Origin: Cervus elaphus
Lineage: Eukaryota > Chordata > Mammalia > Artiodactyla > Cervidae
DNA length: 64,000 nt
Assembly: GCF_910594005.1 (NCBI RefSeq)
Contig: NC_057835.1
Span: forward strand, 48,384,001 to 48,448,000
Reading direction: 5' to 3'
Below, in pieces: positions 44,420-56,004 of this stretch. Under the pieces are notes generated by a model. That model searched no databases. It saw only the letters and a list, made by a program, of their open reading frames with translations, and was not told the origin of the DNA. A program made the translations under genes and the position numbers. Positions within the stretch are counted from its first letter, which is position 1; each line of letters starts with the position of its first letter.

Positions 44420-44900
44420 TAGGTGATTTTATTTTATTTGTATTGGAGTATAATCACTTTACGATGTTGTCTGTGTTTCTGCTATACAACAAAGTGAATC
44501 AGCGATATGTGTATATATATATCCCCTCTGTCTTGAAACTCCCACCCAACCCCCCACCCACTGACCTAGGTCATCATAGAGCATGAAGCCGAGCGCCCTA
44601 TTTTTATACAGCAGCTTCCCACTGGCTGTTGATTTTATATACAGTAGTTAAATATGTGAGTGCTACTCTCCGAATTCATCCCACCCTGTCCTTACCCGCC
44701 CACCCTTGGGTCCACACATCCATTCTCTCCATCTGCTTCTCTATTCCTGCCCTACAAATAGGTTCATCAGTACCATTTTTCTAGATCCCATATATATGTG
44801 CTAATATACGATACTTGTTTTTCTCTTTCTGACATAACTTCACTCTGTATGATAGACTCTAGGTTCATCCACATCTCTACAAATGACCAAGTTGATTTTA
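44420..44900 (-). mobile_element. Artiodactyl L1, 3' UTR region
   Basis: Reverse-oriented: 'ttatttgtattggagtataatcactttacgatgttgtc', 'ctgctatacaacaaagtgaatcagc', 'caccctgtccttacccgcccaccc', 'tggttcatccacatctctacaaatg' (here 'aggttcatcc...'). A clear ruminant L1 3' end. Confidence 0.85.
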
Positions 44901-45424
44901 GAACCTCAAAGGGAGGTGGATGTGAGAAAAGAAAGAAGGCTGCTTGTAAATATAGTCACATCTCATTTAATGCCATCCCCGGCAGCACTGATTCATTATA
45001 ACTACTTCTTTCTTAAATGTTTCCTTTTAAAAAATTGTTTAGACCTATCACTATCCAGTATAGTTACTAACCTGTACCTTATCCATTCTCTGAACTCCCC
45101 CACTCTGTAGTCATCCAGCCGGCTGCTACAGCTCATCTTAGCGTACACTTAGCCCATGAGCATGGGAATACTACTCTGGAACATTTTCAACCAATCATTA
45201 GTCTTTCTTCATAGTCTAAGTTTACTGTGCTCCCTTGCTTATGTTTATTCTGCTTTGGCCTCTTTCTAACATTAATGCTGTCATCTGGTGACCAGTTTTG
45301 ACCATAATGGCATGAAGAAAACACATGCAAGGGAGAGTGTTGGAACTACAGTTAAAAAAAAAGTACATCATTGCGCATATAAAAATTCAAGTTCTGTAGA
45401 GACTCACATTGACTTTTTCTAATA

Positions 45425-45620
45425 ATGTAAATTTTAATTTTCTCAATTGGAGAATAATTGCCTTACAATATTGTGTTGGCATAAATATATAAATAAATAA
45501 ATATATATATCCCTATATATATAAATAAATATATATATATTTATATATATATAAATATATATTATATATATATATCCCTACCTATGGAGCCTGCCTCCCA
45601 TCCCTCCCCTCATATTGACT
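45425..45620 (-). mobile_element. Artiodactyl L1 3' fragment with AT expansion
   Basis: 'ttttctcaattggagaataattgccttacaatattgtgttgg' is a reverse L1 3' end, and 'ggagcctgcctcccatccctcccct' the next part. The tract between them, 45483-45578, is expanded TA/TAAA. Confidence 0.75.
45483..45578. repeat. AT-rich low-complexity tract
   Basis: Nearly pure A/T of mixed TA and AAATA units, with an ATCCCTATATATATAAATA-type unit appearing at its start and, partly, its end. Probably highly length-variable. Confidence 0.9.
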
Positions 45621-46139
45621 TTTAAGGTTTCAAATTTGCTTTCTGTAGGGACTCACATTTGCCTTCAAAAGACCTAATGAAAGCCAATAGGAATACCACA
45701 AAGTTGGCCACTGCTTGTTAGAAACAGTCTATGGTGAGAATTATAGGAGACTTCCTTAGATTCGGAAGCAGGCCGCCATTGTCCAATGCCAGGGAGGCAT
45801 CGCCGAGGCAGCTGCACTGCCCCCTGCAGCATTGTTCAGGTAGCACACCCCTCTCTGGGGTACAGGAAATGAGGTGTGTGTGTGTCTGTCTGTCTGCCCG
45901 CGTGTAGGCTGTGAAGTTTCGTCAAGGGTAATGAAGGAGTCGTTGAAAATGTGAAGGGTGGCTCTACGTTAGGCTGGGGAATTTAGTGACATTTAAGTGG
46001 TGACAAGAAGGAGAAATAAGGGTTGCTAGTTAAAGCGTAGAGGAAGGACAGTCAGGCTAATGGGAAAACATGTGCCAAATTTTGGATCATAACAGAAGTT
46101 AGCATTACCTAGAAACTGAACACAGACCACAGACCGGAC

Positions 46140-46700
46140 CACAGAGCTCATCATGTGGCCCAGACACAGCAGGGGCCCAATCCTGCACGCCTGGGAGCCA
46201 CAGTGAGGATTTGGAATAGCGTTTCCATAAGTAAAATGAGAATCCGCTAAGGGATTTTAAGCAGAGGAGCTATGAGATCTCATTTACATTTGTAAAAGAT
46301 CGCACTGGCAGCTGTGGGGAAAATGGATTGGAGAAGGGCGGGATGGAACTGGGAAGTTCGGTGACTTTTGCAGAAATCCAGGTGAGGGCAGGCAGGTGAT
46401 GGTTGTAACTCGGGTGGTGGCCGCTAAGACGAATGAGACAACAGGGGCGGCTCTGTTTGCAGTAGGATCAACAGGACTTGGCGATGGATTGGGTGTGACT
46501 GAGGGAGATTGCAGAGTGGGTCCGGGTTCCCGTCCTGAGCTGCTAGGTAGGTGGAGGAGCCTGGAAGGGGGGAGTGTGAGGCAGAGGCTGGACTGGAAAG
46601 TGAAGAGGTCAGTTTGGAGCTTGTTAAGTCTGAAGTGCCTTTGATACATGTAAGAAAGCAGGTGTCTGAGTGTGGAGCTCCAGTGAAGGATTGACACAAA
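46140..46700 (-). mobile_element. L2 LINE fragment
   Basis: Reverse L2 in order: 'cagaggagctatgagatctcatttacatttgtaaaagatcgcactggcagctgtgg', 'agaaatccaggtgagggcaggcaggtgatggt', 'gatcaacaggacttggcgatggattgggtgtg', 'gtttggagcttgttaagtctgaagtgcc'. The 137- and 98-residue frames on the minus strand (46284-46720) are decayed L2. Confidence 0.75.
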
Positions 46701-47089
46701 CCTGTAGGTTTAGGAATCATCAGAATATGTGTGTCCAGTGTGCTGGGGGAAGGGGGGTGCAGTCACCTGACCACAACGCCTTCCTGACCTTTACTTACAG
46801 TAGGTCTTGTTTTATGTCAAGTAAGAGAACTGCAGGGGCGTACTCTCAGAATGCTGGGTGTGCTTCCCTGAGTGGGTCACCTATCTCAAGTCTCTTCTGA
46901 TGAAAGTTGTCCATGAAGATCAGAAAGGGCTATGAGAGGGATGAGAGGGGGTACTGAGGAGAGAAATCATGGAGTGATATTATGAGGCTGTCCATCATGC
47001 CCTGTCCTCAGCCAGCTCCCCACCTCCCACCCCAGCATTACTTCTGTCCATATAGGATAAAGGATTGCAAAGTGACCCAAAGAATGAAC

Positions 47090-47285
47090 CTCAGAGTCAG
47101 AGAATCTCGGTTATGACCCCAGCTCTGTCCCTCATCACCTAAGAGGCAACATCAGTTCCTCTCTGAAGGTAAGTTTTCTCTGCTGTCACATGAGAACAAA
47201 AATGTCTAGCTCACAGAGTTGCTATAGGATTCAAACAGAGTTTTGCAAAGATTTGTCAGAGATTTGAATAAATGGTAGATATGAA
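47090..47285 (+). repeat. MIR SINE
   Basis: 'cctcagagtcagagaatctcggttatgaccccagctctgtccctcatc', 'cacatgagaacaaaaatg', 'cagagttgctataggattcaaacag' follow MIR order. Confidence 0.6.
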
Positions 47286-47982
47286 GTGAACCCACATCTA
47301 AGAAGACATTCTTTGCAGAGATGAGTAAGAAGATGAGGTATGTATTTTATAAGGTGGTCCTAATCACTCAAACGCTGAATTTCTGTTAAAATTCAACAAT
47401 CATTTCAAGCCAATAAGATAAGAGATTGGACATTGTATAGGATATATACACTGCCATTAAATTGCTTCTGACACTGGCCAGTTCTTTGTCAATCAGAATG
47501 ACAATCATTTCTATACCAGTACCTAAAGACAGGTTTTCAGTGTCTGTGAACAAGTCTGGAGAGTGGTTTAGAAGCTTCTATAGATAGCTATGCATTTGGG
47601 TCCTTTTGATGATTGCATTTGATCAGGATATATAACTTGTTAAAGAATCATTCCTAATGTTTAGAGGTTCTTTATGAGGACATTTTACAAAACAAAGAGT
47701 TTTTGCTTTTATCCTTGTGGGACTAGAAGAATCCCTACCAGAACTACCAGCAAATTGTCCATACTTTACCATTGCTATTCCCTAGATTCCACTGTTAATA
47801 GTTCCTTGTGTTTTAATATTCCACTGAGAAACAGTCATGGTCATTACTCAGGTCAACAGGTATATCTGCTAAGCATCTCCTGTGTGCCCAGTGCTGTTTG
47901 GACTGAGTGAAGATTCTTCCTTGTATTTCATTGACTCTGCAACTAGAGAACAATACAAGAGTACTTATAATTTAATACTCAT
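47286..47982. other. Intronic sequence, nothing recognised
   Basis: A short L2-like block lies at 47855-47910 ('tatatctgctaagcatctcctgtgtgcccagtgctgtttggactg'). No exon. Confidence 0.35.
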
Positions 47983-47995
47983 TGGAGTCATACAT

Positions 47996-48216
47996 GGGGC
48001 TTCCCAGGTGGTGCAGTGGTAAAGAATTGGCCTGGCAATGCAGGAGATGGAAGAGACACAGGTTCAATTCCTGGATTGGGAAGATCCCCTAGAGTAGGAA
48101 ATGGTAACCTGCTCCAGTGTTCTTTCCTGGAGAATCCCATGGACAGAGGAGCCAAGTGGGCTACAGTCCATAGGGCTGCAGAGAGTCCTACACGACTGAG
48201 TACACAGCAGCACCAG
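47996..48216 (+). mobile_element. Bov-tA SINE with target-site duplication
   Basis: Head GGGGCTTCCCAGGTGGTGCA, then GTTCAATTCCTGGATTGGGA. The 13-bp target TGGAGTCATACAT is perfectly duplicated at 47983-47995 and 48217-48229. Confidence 0.96.
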
Positions 48217-48244
48217 TGGAGTCATACATAATCAAGTGCTCTAG

Positions 48245-48460
48245 AATAACTCTGTCCAATAGAACTTGCTCACATGATGGAAATATTCTAGATTCACATT
48301 GTTCAGTACAGTAGCTACTGACCACCTGTGGCTATTGAGCATTTGAAATATGGTTAGCATGACTCAGGGGCTGAATTTCTAATTTAATTTTAATTTACAT
48401 GTAAGCAGCCATATGTGGCTACTAGCTACCATATTGAGCAGTGAAGCTCCAGTAATTCTA
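48245..48460. mobile_element. hAT-type DNA transposon fossil
   Basis: 'aactctgtccaatagaacttgctcacatgatgg' at one end and 'gccatatgtggctactagctaccatattgagcagtg' at the other are the ends of a common mammalian non-autonomous transposon. Family name uncertain. Confidence 0.55.
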
Positions 48461-48884
48461 AGGAGAGATGGCTGTGGGCTCCAAGAATTCAGGAAGGAGG
48501 TAAGGCTCCAGCCTGAGCTTAGAAGTAAGGAGGAAACTGGAGGGCCACTCTATCTAGGGTAACAGTGCAAGCAGCAGTTTTGAGGGAGGGGAAAGTGGGT
48601 ACTTTGTGAACATCACAGAGGAAAAAGCATTGAGGGAAATCAGATGAGTGAGACTTTCTGAAAGTGTCAGAGAAGAGGTTCCCAGAGTCAAGACCATTCT
48701 TCTGTTTTACATTTGGTATAAGTATTTCACCTGCAGGAAGCCTCCCGTATTTGGAACAGGGGTAACTTAGCGTTGATTTTGTTATGCTTTCTATAAATAA
48801 ATGAATTCCATAGAGTTATACCATGGAAAACTTGTTCATTGAAACTTTCAATACAAATCAGATAAGAATCTAAAGATAATTAAG
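48461..48884. other. Intronic sequence, possible L2 remnant
   Basis: 48490-48660 may be reverse L2. The remainder is not recognised. Confidence 0.35.
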
Positions 48885-48897
48885 AAGCAATTACTAG

Positions 48898-49036
48898 GAC
48901 CTCCCTGGTAGTCCAGTGGCTAAGACTCCACACTCCTAATGCAGGGGGCCCAGGTTCAATCTCTGGCCAGGGAATCAGATTGGGCATGCCAGAGCTAAGA
49001 CCCAGCACTGCCAAATAATTTTTAATTGTTTTTAAT
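48898..49036 (+). mobile_element. CHR-type SINE with target-site duplication
   Basis: Head GACCTCCCTGGTAGTCCAGT, CTCCTAATGCAGGGGGCCCA, GGTTCAATCTCTGGCCAGGG, tail AAATAATTTTTAATTG. Target duplication AAGCAATTACTAG (48885-48897) and AAGCAATTGCTTA (49037-49049). Confidence 0.93.
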
Positions 49037-49474
49037 AAGCAATTGCTTAGCAGAGATTCAAGGAACCCATGAGGGTGTTTGGTCACCCAGGGGTTGGCAG
49101 AAGCAGAAGCCAGAAGGAGCAAAAGGGAGAAACTGTGTTCATGGAGTCTTCAGAGACCTGTGGCCACGGGAGAGGGGTCAGCTGACTGCAGACTCCATAG
49201 CAGAGCGGTGTAGCCTGTGCAGAACCATCAATCCAAGCAGGGAGGGAACAAGAGAATAGCCAAACCTCTTGCCTGTTGCCTCCTGCTGGTCCCTCACTAG
49301 ATAAATACAGCCAGAAGCAAGATGGCATGAGATCACAGGTAATGCACTCCACAGGAGTCAGCCTCCCAGAGCAGGACCAGACAGAAAAGGTGAGAATGGA
49401 TCATGGGGAAGGGACAGGGAAAGGAGGTGGAAATAAACAATACTCTCTCTTTTTTTTAACGTTTAAAAAAGTAG

Positions 49475-49865
49475 TGGCTTAGTTTGTGCTGCTAAAGCAA
49501 AAATACCATAGACTGGGTGACTTAAACAACAGAAATTTATTTCTCATAGTTCTGGAGGCTGGAAAGTCCAATACCAAGGTGATAGCTGATTCGGTTCCTG
49601 GCGAGAACTGTCCTCCTGGTTTGCAGACAGTTTCTTCCTTGCTGCATCCTTGCATAATTGGGGGTAGCAGGTAGCAGAGAAGAAAAGAAAGCAAGCTCCT
49701 TCATGGCTCATGTTGCAAGGGCACTAATCCCATTCATGAGGGCTCCAGCCTCATGACCTCATTTTTCCTCCCAAAAGCCCCGCTTCCTAATACATTCACA
49801 TTAGGGATCAGAGCTTCAGCATATGAATTTTGGGAAGATAGAAACACTTAGTCCATAGCAAATGG
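49475..49865 (-). mobile_element. MaLR (MST/MLT1-type) LTR
   Basis: The reverse complement of a MaLR LTR. Blocks: 'tttgtgctgctaaagcaaaaataccatagactgggtgactta', 'ctcatagttctggaggctggaaagtcc' and 'gggcactaatcccattcatgagggctccagcctcatgacctc'. The far end reads 'tcagcatatgaattttggg' and 'cttagtccatagcaaa'. It is a solitary LTR. Confidence 0.85.
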
Positions 49866-49889
49866 TAAAGTAGAAACTATATAAACATC

Positions 49890-50215
49890 TAATGTGTTGG
49901 TTAAATTATGACAAAACCATATAATTGAGTGTGTACAGTGTTGAAATTATATGCAATGACAAGAGAAAGTTCTCACCAGACATTAAATGAAGAATATGAA
50001 AATAGCATATGCAGGAAGTTTAAGATGTTATTTTTAGTGTATACACAGTAGATATGTAAGTGTATCTCATAGGGAAAAAAAGAAAACTGGAAAGAAATGC
50101 ACCAAAATTTTAAGTGGTATCTCTAGATGGTTGTTTGAGGGTGCTTTTTATTTTCTTCTTTGCACTCCTCAGTTTTCCAAATTTTCTAAAGCAACATAGT
50201 TACTGCATTTTTCTG
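49890..50215 (+). mobile_element. L1M LINE 3' region
   Basis: Forward: 'ggttaaattatgacaaaaccatata', 'gaaattatatgcaatgacaagagaaagttctcacc', 'agatggttgtttgagggtgctttttattttc', 'cagttttccaaattttctaaagcaacatag'. Confidence 0.65.
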
Positions 50216-50304
50216 ACCTGAAACAATTATTCTGTTGTTCTTGATATATCTTCAGGGCTACATTGAGTAGAGAGCAGTGTGACCAAGTTCCTTTTTATCA
50301 GTCA

Positions 50305-50395
50305 GATGGCAGCCCATTCCAGTATTCCTGTCATGGGCAGAGGAGCCTGGTGGGCTACAGTCCATGGGGTCACACACAACTAAGCACGCATGCAT
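50305..50395 (+). mobile_element. Bov-tA SINE, truncated and deleted
   Basis: Only the tail half remains (GGCAGCCCATTCCAGTATTC, GGGCTACAGTCCATGGGGTC). The tRNA-like head and several internal segments are gone. Confidence 0.85.
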
Positions 50396-50399
50396 TCAC

Positions 50400-51354
50400 T
50401 AGCTCTGTAGATCACTGGAGTCTCATTTTGTATCCATTTCTGCAGTGATGACAGTGACCTGACTTACATTTCTTAGTGTGCTAAAAATGGGATGAGTTCA
50501 TAAAATGCTCGTCTTTTAAAACATTCCCCTGAGAAATCTTTAGGTCCTGGAGAATGACCTGATTTCCTATTGATCTTTTTATTTCCTCAATTATTTCCTC
50601 AAACATGGTTAGTTAGTTCAGGTCCCCACCTTTCCCCATTGTCTATTATGTTTGGTTTCTGTTAAATATGAATCTTTGGCGGCACTTCCATTATTAAATT
50701 GACAGTTGCATAATGCTATATTGGCATCTGTAAGAGTGAAGCATATTTCTTAGGCACCATGGAGACAGTAGCCATTTCTTTTTTTCAGAACCACCTGAGC
50801 AGAGCCAGTATCTTGTGCTCTTGTAATCTTCATCTTAAACACAGCAATCCGTCTGTTTCATTGTTTTATTCTCTTCCGATAAGATAACACTTCCCGCTGC
50901 TCTCTTCCTGATCTATAATCATCCGACCCTCATGGACTCTTGTAAACTGAATCATCACTAGTGATCTGATGATGACTTCTCATATAAGTTATCATTTCAG
51001 GAAACCCACTCCCTTTCCCTGGTTTGCTTTTTAACCTTCAGCTGCTGCCCAATTATTAGTTCTTTGGATGGCTGCTTCAGCAGCTTTGCTCTCATACTTG
51101 TTTGTAGTAGGTATTAATAATAATAAGCAGTTCATAAATGTGTACAATGTTGAATGCACATAAGGGTTATTGTTGACAGCCCTATTTGTAATCAGTTTTC
51201 CCATTAGACGAGTTAGGATTCTTGTGGTTGCAAAGAACAGAAAGCCAAAAGTGACTTCAGTAGAACAACAAGGCTTGGTAATACACATAGGTAAGAAGCC
51301 TTTGACTGGGCTTCAGAGCAAAGAGGCAGGAAACAGGGCCTCGGGTAGAAATAG
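50400..51354. other. Intronic sequence, nothing recognised
   Basis: No exon or named repeat with confidence. Confidence 0.35.
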
Positions 51355-51356
51355 TA

Positions 51357-52172
51357 GGCTGGTCTAAAAGGTCATTCAACTTGTGGACACGGTAGGGGAA
51401 GGAGAGGGTGGAGCAAATTGAGAGCGTAGCATGGAAACATGTGTATTACTTTATGTAAAATAGACAGCCAGTGGGAATCTGCTGTTTGATGTGAGGAGCT
51501 CAAACCAGTGCTGCAACAACCTAGAGAGGTGGGATCGGGTGGGAGGAGGGAGGGAGCTTCAGAAGGGAGGGGACCCACGTATACCTGTGGCTGATTCATG
51601 TTGGTGTATGGCAGAAACCCGTGCAATAATTACAGAGCAATTATCCTCCAATTAAAAATAAATACATTTTAAAAAGAAAGCAAAAATAAGCAAACAAAAA
51701 ATAGAGAAGTATTTACATCAGTTATCTGCATGTCTACCATGCTGCCACTAAAAAATTTTCAAAGAAAAAATTATGAGATATTGATAACAATAAAATGCTA
51801 AAATTTGTGGATAGAGGAGAAGCAGCGTAGAAAAAAATATAGATTAGGTACCAAATTTTATATTTCTAATTTTTGTGTGTTTTTAGAAGAAAAAATTATA
51901 TCAGTTAAAAGTCAATGAACTACCAAAAAAAATGCAAAAAAAGACATGAGAATTTTTTTTTAAGTATGCCAGATATTAAGAAAATTTGAAAAAAAATGTA
52001 AAGGAATGTCACCCTTCACTAATTTTTTAATTTGGAAAATATTTATTTCATAAAACATAGATTAACATGTAATGGATTTATTATTTTTAAATGATTTAAT
52101 AAAAACATTTAATGTTGAAAAAAAGGTTATTCCATAACATCTTATAGAAAAACTGCAATAACCTTTTTGGCC
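51357..52172. mobile_element. Probable mariner element remnant
   Basis: The right end, reading inward on the minus strand (GTTGGCCAAAAAGGTTATTG, then ATAAGATGTTATGG), matches the terminal repeat of ruminant mariner. The left end (GGCTGGTCTAAAAGGTCATT) resembles the same terminus in inverted orientation, less well. The interior is partly an L1 3' end and partly AT-rich sequence without a readable transposase. Confidence 0.5.
51395..51690 (+). mobile_element. Artiodactyl L1 3' end
   Basis: Forward: 'gtagcatggaaacatgtgtattactttatgtaaaatagacagccagtgggaatctgctg', 'acctagagaggtgggatcgggtgggagg', 'gtatacctgtggctgattcatgttggtgtatggcagaaaccc', 'ttatcctccaattaaaaataaata', then an A-rich tail. Confidence 0.88.
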
Positions 52173-54264
52173 AACTCAATAGAACTATGAACTGGGATCC
52201 AGACAGTAGCCTGCTTGCTCTCTCTTTCTCCCTCTGTCCATCTGTCTCTCCTCTCTTTCATTTCTCCTTTTCTTTTAACCTCATTTTTTAATCACAGTAT
52301 CTCTGCAACTCAAGTCACAGAGTAACAGATGATGCCTCACTCAAGTTCACTATGACTAAAGCCCTCAGAACTCTCCCAAGTGCTCTCAATTTCTCACTTT
52401 TCTTCTCCCAATTATTTTCTGCCCCACCCCAACCCAATTCCATATTCTGTGAACAGGAACCTGACTACCCAGCTTTGATCCAGTCAACAACAGCCAACAG
52501 TAGGATTGTAATCTGTCTCCCTAGCTGTCTAAAGACATCCTCTGGGGTCATTGTGAAACGGACAGACACCCTAACAGGTGTTGACCACAGTTGTTAAGTG
52601 GTTGATGCCTTCATTGTACTTACTTTGTAAGTACTTCATTGTACTTAGTCAATGACAGCAATATAAATTTACCAAATTTAAATCTTTTTTCATTAATATT
52701 TAGAAGAAGAAGCATATAGCTAAAGATGAAGTCATGGGGGGAAAAGTGAGCTTTGAAGACTTCTTTCCAACATGGCAAGAAAGAACAGGTTGTGTTCTTG
52801 ACATAAGGGATTGTCACACAGAGATGTCAGGGAGGTGATGGGAAGTGATTAAAGAGAGTAAAGTAAAAAAATCAGAACTAGGAATGACAGCAAGAAAAGT
52901 AAAAGCGGAAAGGGCTAGCTCATAAGAAGTAGACAGGATTCCCATAGTGAATATGGCTATTTTAAGTACCATGTTTAAGAATCCAGATACCAACCTATGC
53001 ATGTTTTACAAAGTTTGCATCCCAGAAGTAAGAAGATCCATTTTGAGGTAACCAGAATACAATTAGCCTTTCTGTGTGTGTCCTATTGCATTGGATCCCC
53101 AAATTGAGGCATGTATGTAATCACTCATCTAATAGACATTTGTAGAACACAGGATTCAGAGATAAACAGGCTTTGATCCATCAGATGTTGCTAGACAAGG
53201 AGGCCAACACTGGATACTGAAAACAGGCAGATCTGTGAATAAATGACTTCATTTATTCAACACAGGTTTTTTGGACCTAAATGGTGAGCCAGGCACTGAG
53301 GTCAGTGTTAATTAGGAATTGACAGGCATGGATGGCACAGTGAAAGTGTGTGGAATGTTCTAGATCCTGCAAAAAAAGAGAGAGAGATGAGTCCTGGGAG
53401 AATGGCCACAAGGAATTATCTGTGTAAACAATCAGGGGTATGACAAACATCGGCTTGCCTCAAAGAGATAATAACATAATTTCCTCACCAAGTCCTTGCA
53501 AAATTCTTTATTTAAGCAATGGTTTTAGCACACCCAAGCATGCTGAGGGGTCTTCTCCTCCTACTGTCTCTATACCCACCTGTGACTATCGACTCACTAC
53601 AGAATATTTCACTGTCCTTCACATTCCAGAATGACACTGCTGACTCTCCATATATCTCGATGAAGGATTATTCAGTTATATAGAACATTCCTCAATTGGA
53701 GGTAGCTTGAGATGGGAGAGAGAAAAAAGCATTAAGGCATATTAAAAATTGGCTTTTTCCTGGTGGCAGTTTGTCATTTTTCAATTTGGCATCCTTCCCT
53801 GTTCTCTTTTCCACCACGTAGATCTGTCTGAGTCTTGATTCAGAGGGGATTTTCTTGCAAGGTCCCTTTCTTCCACCATATGGATAAAATCACCAGGTTT
53901 AATTGAAGGCTGTTTGGAGTCTTGCTTTATTTACAGTCAAAAGCAGATCACTTATGTTGTTGGCCTCAGTCCTAGACTCAGGAAATAGTGCCTGTTGGCC
54001 GGTGATGGTCTGTGTCTACTCCCTGGCATGAGCCTTGGATTTAACTGGCCATGGGTGTCACGGCTTCCCGGGACCTGGAGCAAGCTCCACCCGGGGCTTT
54101 TCTTGTTCCCTCAGGCCGCCTTGATCTGCCTGTCCCATCCCTTAGTGTCTGAAGCCACAAGAGTCTATTTTCTGTGCCCCTCTGTGGTTCACGGCATAGA
54201 GCAAAGGATCAGAGCTGCTTGAGCTGGAAAGAAATTCATTTACTTAAAAAAAAAAAAAATCAGC
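52173..54264. other. Intronic sequence with local duplications
   Basis: 52609-52647 contains two copies of CTTCATTGTACTTA around a small hairpin. A short AG run follows an A run at 53371-53386. No exon or named repeat was identified. Confidence 0.4.
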
Positions 54265-54425
54265 AACCACATGTGCAGCACTTCTTGTGTATTAAGCACT
54301 TTCTCATTTCACAGATAAAGAAACCAAGGCACACCAAGGTTGAGGAACTTGTCCTACAGCTGGTAACTGGCAAAGCTGGGGCGTGATCTCAGGCAGTGAT
54401 TCTGTGTCTTCACCGTCTCCCCCAA
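54265..54425 (+). repeat. MIR SINE fragment
   Basis: 'tcatttcacagataaagaaaccaaggcacaccaaggttgaggaacttgtcctacagctggtaactggcaaagctggggc' is MIR core and tail. Confidence 0.75.
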
Positions 54426-54429
54426 CTGT

Positions 54430-55704
54430 GCTGCCTCACCCACTTAGAGGTTCCCTCATCCAACCTCTTATTAGATTAAATGAGTTATTGTATAAAAAAG
54501 CTCTTAACACACAGTCAGAGCAATATAAGTGCCAACTGTTGTTATGAGTGTGTTTAATAAATGGTGAAAGCCGAAGCCAGAGAAGTAATTCAAGTTCATA
54601 CACTTAGTGCAGTATTTCCCAAATCATATTCTGTAGAACGCTAGTATCCAAAAGGATGTAATAAGCACTGTATTTTTTAAAGGATAATGACCAAATAGGT
54701 TTGGAAATTGTTGGTTAAAATTTAAAGCCAGTCTTTTACGCTATAGTACTTCTCAAAGCACTTTCATGTGCTAATGTGTATTATTAACCTCCCAAAGGTG
54801 GCCCTGACAAACAGTTTCCTAGACTGAATAAGACTATTGTATGGGAGAAAATTAGCAGAACAGGACTGAGACTGCTTTTCTTGCGAGGTTGGCCCCAGTG
54901 GGTTTCAGGAGAGTTCCCACCACCTTTTGGTCAGAGTGGCCCATGTGCCCATGTGACTAAACTCTCCATACAAGACCATCCATGCTGAGCACTTGCTTTC
55001 CTTCCGAGAGTCTAGAAATTTGGTACATTTCAGGCTGAGGACACCTGTGTGACCAGATCCTGATTAAAAAAAAAAAAAACTCTGGGCAATGACTCTCTAA
55101 TGTGTGTCCCTGGTAAATAGCACTTCACACATGTTGTCACAGCTTGTAGCTGGAGGGGTTAAATGCACCCTGCGTGCCTCCCTGCAGAAAGGATACTCAG
55201 AAACATGCTGGTTTCCTCTGGACTTCGCCCCGGGGGCCTTTCCCTTTGCAGATCTTGCTCGGCATCCCTTTGTCGTGATACATTTTAGCTGTGAGCCCAA
55301 CTCTGCTGAGTCCTGCTGGTCCCCCCAGCGAATCAGCAAACCTGGGATGTTCTTAGGGACCTCTGTCACAACCAGGAAAGCGTTTTCTTCACGATGCCTT
55401 TTAACATCGTGCGGCCCACTCGTGGGGGTCCACGGTGTACGGTGTGGGTAAGGATGAGCTGTTCACATCTTTACCCCCACAGGCTAGAGGCGGAGATCAC
55501 CCCACATCACCCCTCTGGGAAATGTTAAGGTTCCTGAGGCCCATGTGGAGGTCATTACCAAGTAATGATTTCCTTCCTGGCTGGGACCCACAGATTAACT
55601 AAACAGTGATAGAGCACAAATGGCTGGTTACAATTTCATCACATTTTTGGCACAGTTGGGTGGCAAGGATAAGGATGAAACCGTCTTTCAAGTTCCCCCA
55701 TTTT
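54430..55704. other. Intronic sequence, nothing firmly recognised
   Basis: The patch at 55097-55451 is GC-richer with overlapping open frames on both strands (115 and 90 residues). I found no family match, no splice context and no start context that would make either a gene. The A run at 55067-55079 precedes it. Confidence 0.4.
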
Positions 55705-56000
55705 TTAAAAAAAATTCACTCATTTGATTTATGTATGGTTGTGCTGGGTCTTTCTCTAGTTTCGACGAGCAGGGGCTAATCTCTAGTTGCGGTGTGCAGC
55801 CTTCTCGTTGCAGTGGCTTCTCGTTGCAGACCACGGGCTCTAGGCTTGTGGGCCTCAGTAGTTTCAACTCACAGGCTCTAGAGCACTAACTGAGTCATTG
55901 TGTCTCATAGGCTTAGTTGTGGGATCTTCTTGGACCAGCGGTCAAACTACATCCTGCATTGCAGGCAGATTCTTTACCACTGAGCCACCAGGGAAGCCCC
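55705..56000 (-). mobile_element. CHR-type SINE, long form
   Basis: Reverse-oriented: 'gttgtgctgggtctttctctag', 'aggggctaatctctagttgcggtgtgc', 'ttctcgttgcagtggcttctcgttgcagaccacgggctctagg', ending CTTTACCACTGAGCCACCAG and GGAAGCCCC at the tRNA-like head. Confidence 0.85.
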
Positions 56001-56004
56001 AGTG

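Noticed and set aside
44425..44440. TTTTATTTTATTTG, resembling the TTTTA repeat of human SAMD12
   Set aside because: Only two units, and part of an L1 3' end. The human repeat sits in a primate Alu, so no orthologue is expected here.
46284..46720. Overlapping 137- and 98-residue minus-strand open frames
   Set aside because: They lie within a reverse-oriented L2 fragment and have no intact domain.
55104..55451. 115-residue + strand open frame in a GC-richer patch, with a 90-residue frame opposite
   Set aside because: No family recognised and no splice sites or promoter; open frames on both strands suggest composition rather than coding. A protein search and cross-species Ka/Ks would settle it.
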